A stretch of 13,276 nucleotides of DNA from Salinibacterium sp. (GTDB taxonomy: Bacteria; Actinomycetota; Actinomycetes; Actinomycetales; Microbacteriaceae): assembly GCA_004297555.1 (NCBI GenBank), contig SCSV01000059.1, positions 1 through 13,276 on the forward strand, written 5' to 3'. Both the position numbers and the translations under genes were made by a program. This document shows positions 12,070 to 13,276 of the stretch, one piece after another (positions within the stretch are counted from its first letter, which is position 1; the number at the start of each line of letters is the position of its first letter). The notes below the pieces were generated by a model, which was given only the letters and a program-made list of their open reading frames with translations, did no database searches and was not told where the DNA came from.

Positions 12070-13276
12070 ATGGCGCACGGCGGCACGACGGGCGAGGGCT
12101 CCCTCTGGGGTGCCCGTTTCGCTGGCGGCCCTTCGCCTGAGCTGGCCCGCTTGAGCCGCTCGACGCACTTCGACTGGCAGCTCGCGCTGTACGACATCGC
12201 CGGCTCGCACGCGCACGCCAAGGCGCTCGGTGCTGCCGGTTACCTCTCCAAAGAGGAGGAGGCTCGCATGCACGCGGGTCTCGACGAGGTGACCAGGCGA
12301 TTGGATGCCCGGGAGCTCGTTCCTCAAGAGACCGACGAAGACGTGCACGGCGCCCTCGAGGCCGCGCTCATCGAGGCCGTCGGCCCCGAGCTCGGCGGGC
12401 GCTTGCGCGCGGGCCGCAGCCGCAACGACCAGATCGCCACGCTCATCCGCATGTATCTGCTCGACCACTCGCTCGTGATCAACGAACTCGTCGTCGACTT
12501 GATCGATGCGATCGCCGCGCAGGCCGAGCGGCACGAGAGCGCCATCATGCCCGGCCGCACTCACCTGCAGCACGCGCAGCCGGTGCTGCTCGCCCACCAT
12601 CTGCTCGCGCACGCCTGGCCGCTCGTGCGCACGCTCGAGCGCCTGCGGGACTGGCGGGTGCGGGCATCCACTTCTCCGTACGGTTCTGGCGCTCTGGCTG
12701 GCAGCAGCCTCGGGCTCGACCCTGCTCTCGTGGCGCGCGAGTTGGGGCTGAGCGGCCCGACCGAGAACTCGATCGACGCGACCGCGAGCCGGGACGTCGT
12801 CGCCGAGTTCTCCTTCATCGCCGCGCAACTGGGCATCGATCTGTCGCGCTTTGCCGAAGAGCTCATCCTCTGGAACACGCGCGAGTTCGGTTTCGTGCAG
12901 CTCGATGACGCCTACTCAACCGGGTCGTCGATCATGCCGCAGAAGAAGAATCCGGATGTCGCGGAGCTTGCCCGCGGCAAAGCTGGCCGCCTGATCGGCA
13001 ACCTCGCCGGCCTCCTCGCGACGCTCAAGGGCCTGCCGCTCGCCTACAACCGCGACCTGCAAGAAGACAAGGAGCCGGTCTTCGACTCCGTCGAGACCCT
13101 CGAACTGCTGCTGCCCGCGTTCACCGGCATGGTCGCGACGCTCAGCTTCGACACCGAGCGGATGGCCGAACTCGCGCCCCAGGGCTTTTCTCTCGCCACG
13201 GATGTCGCGGACTGGCTCGTGCGCCAGCGCGTTCCGTTCCGCGAGGCGCACGAGATCAGCGCACCAGGGCGCCGCT
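12070..13276 (+). CDS. argH: Argininosuccinate lyase (3' end outside window)
   Basis: This enzyme splits argininosuccinate into arginine and fumarate, the last step of the pathway. 402 codons are visible without a stop; the family is usually about 460-475 residues, so some 60-70 residues lie beyond the window. It belongs to the fumarase/aspartase superfamily. Visible are LWGARFAGG at the N-terminus, AGRSRNDQI (conserved region 1, around 115-122), GRTHLQHAQP (Thr164 and His165) and the signature loop GSSIMPQKKNP at 285-295, whose serines carry the catalytic base. LPLAYNRDLQEDKE is also typical. ATG 12070 has AAGGG 6 nt upstream and follows argG by 2 nt, so the two are co-transcribed. The last few codons read A-P-G-R-R after HEIS, where relatives usually continue G-x-x-V-R. 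Confidence 0.96.
   Translation, partial: MAHGGTTGEGSLWGARFAGGPSPELARLSRSTHFDWQLALYDIAGSHAHAKALGAAGYLSKEEEARMHAGLDEVTRRLDARELVPQETDEDVHGALEAALIEAVGPELGGRLRAGRSRNDQIATLIRMYLLDHSLVINELVVDLIDAIAAQAERHESAIMPGRTHLQHAQPVLLAHHLLAHAWPLVRTLERLRDWRVRASTSPYGSGALAGSSLGLDPALVARELGLSGPTENSIDATASRDVVAEFSFIAAQLGIDLSRFAEELILWNTREFGFVQLDDAYSTGSSIMPQKKNPDVAELARGKAGRLIGNLAGLLATLKGLPLAYNRDLQEDKEPVFDSVETLELLLPAFTGMVATLSFDTERMAELAPQGFSLATDVADWLVRQRVPFREAHEISAPGRR

Noticed and set aside
1..13276. CRISPR arrays, insertion sequences, tRNA genes, phage or defence genes
   Set aside because: The window is filled by housekeeping genes. No regularly spaced repeats, transposase motifs or tRNA-like folds were seen.

Overview
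The window is a GC-rich, densely packed stretch of bacterial chromosome with every recognisable gene on the + strand. Gene order (infC-rpmI-rplT, TrmH-family methyltransferase, pheS-pheT, argC-J-B-D-F-G-H), codon use and protein sequences point to an actinobacterium. The frequent GGATG context inside genes and the protein N-termini suggest the family Microbacteriaceae; that family call is an inference from memory, not from a search.

Layout. (1) Positions 2-1022 hold the 3' part of infC and complete rpmI and rplT, a translation operon. (2) Positions 1023-1904 hold a short, highly invertible intergenic stretch and a TrmH/SpoU-type RNA 2'-O-methyltransferase gene. A textbook intrinsic terminator (1161-1189) lies inside its 5' coding region. 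(3) Positions 1920-5449 hold pheS and pheT, overlapping, with a likely leaderless promoter in front of pheS. (4) Positions 5450-5668 are a 219-nt leader region before argC. It contains a promoter-like -10 box placed so that transcription would begin at the GTG of a 25-codon ORF with seven Arg codons, followed by hairpins and a pyrimidine tract. (5) Positions 5669-13276 hold argC, argJ, argB, argD and argF (each overlapping the next by 1 or 4 nt), then argG after a 49-nt gap and argH, which is cut off by the window end. These enzymes make up the acetylated-cycle route from glutamate to arginine, apart from carbamoyl phosphate supply.

Regulation. No argR gene lies between argF and argG, where many actinobacteria carry it, and I see no ARG-box-like palindrome before argC. 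In its place is the Arg-rich leader ORF, which would suit ribosome-mediated attenuation by arginyl-tRNA supply. ArgB carries the N-terminal helix typical of arginine-inhibited NAG kinases, so the pathway probably has feedback control at enzyme level as well. The leader ORF and the intragenic terminator are the two observations most worth following up. The structural genes themselves are ordinary.
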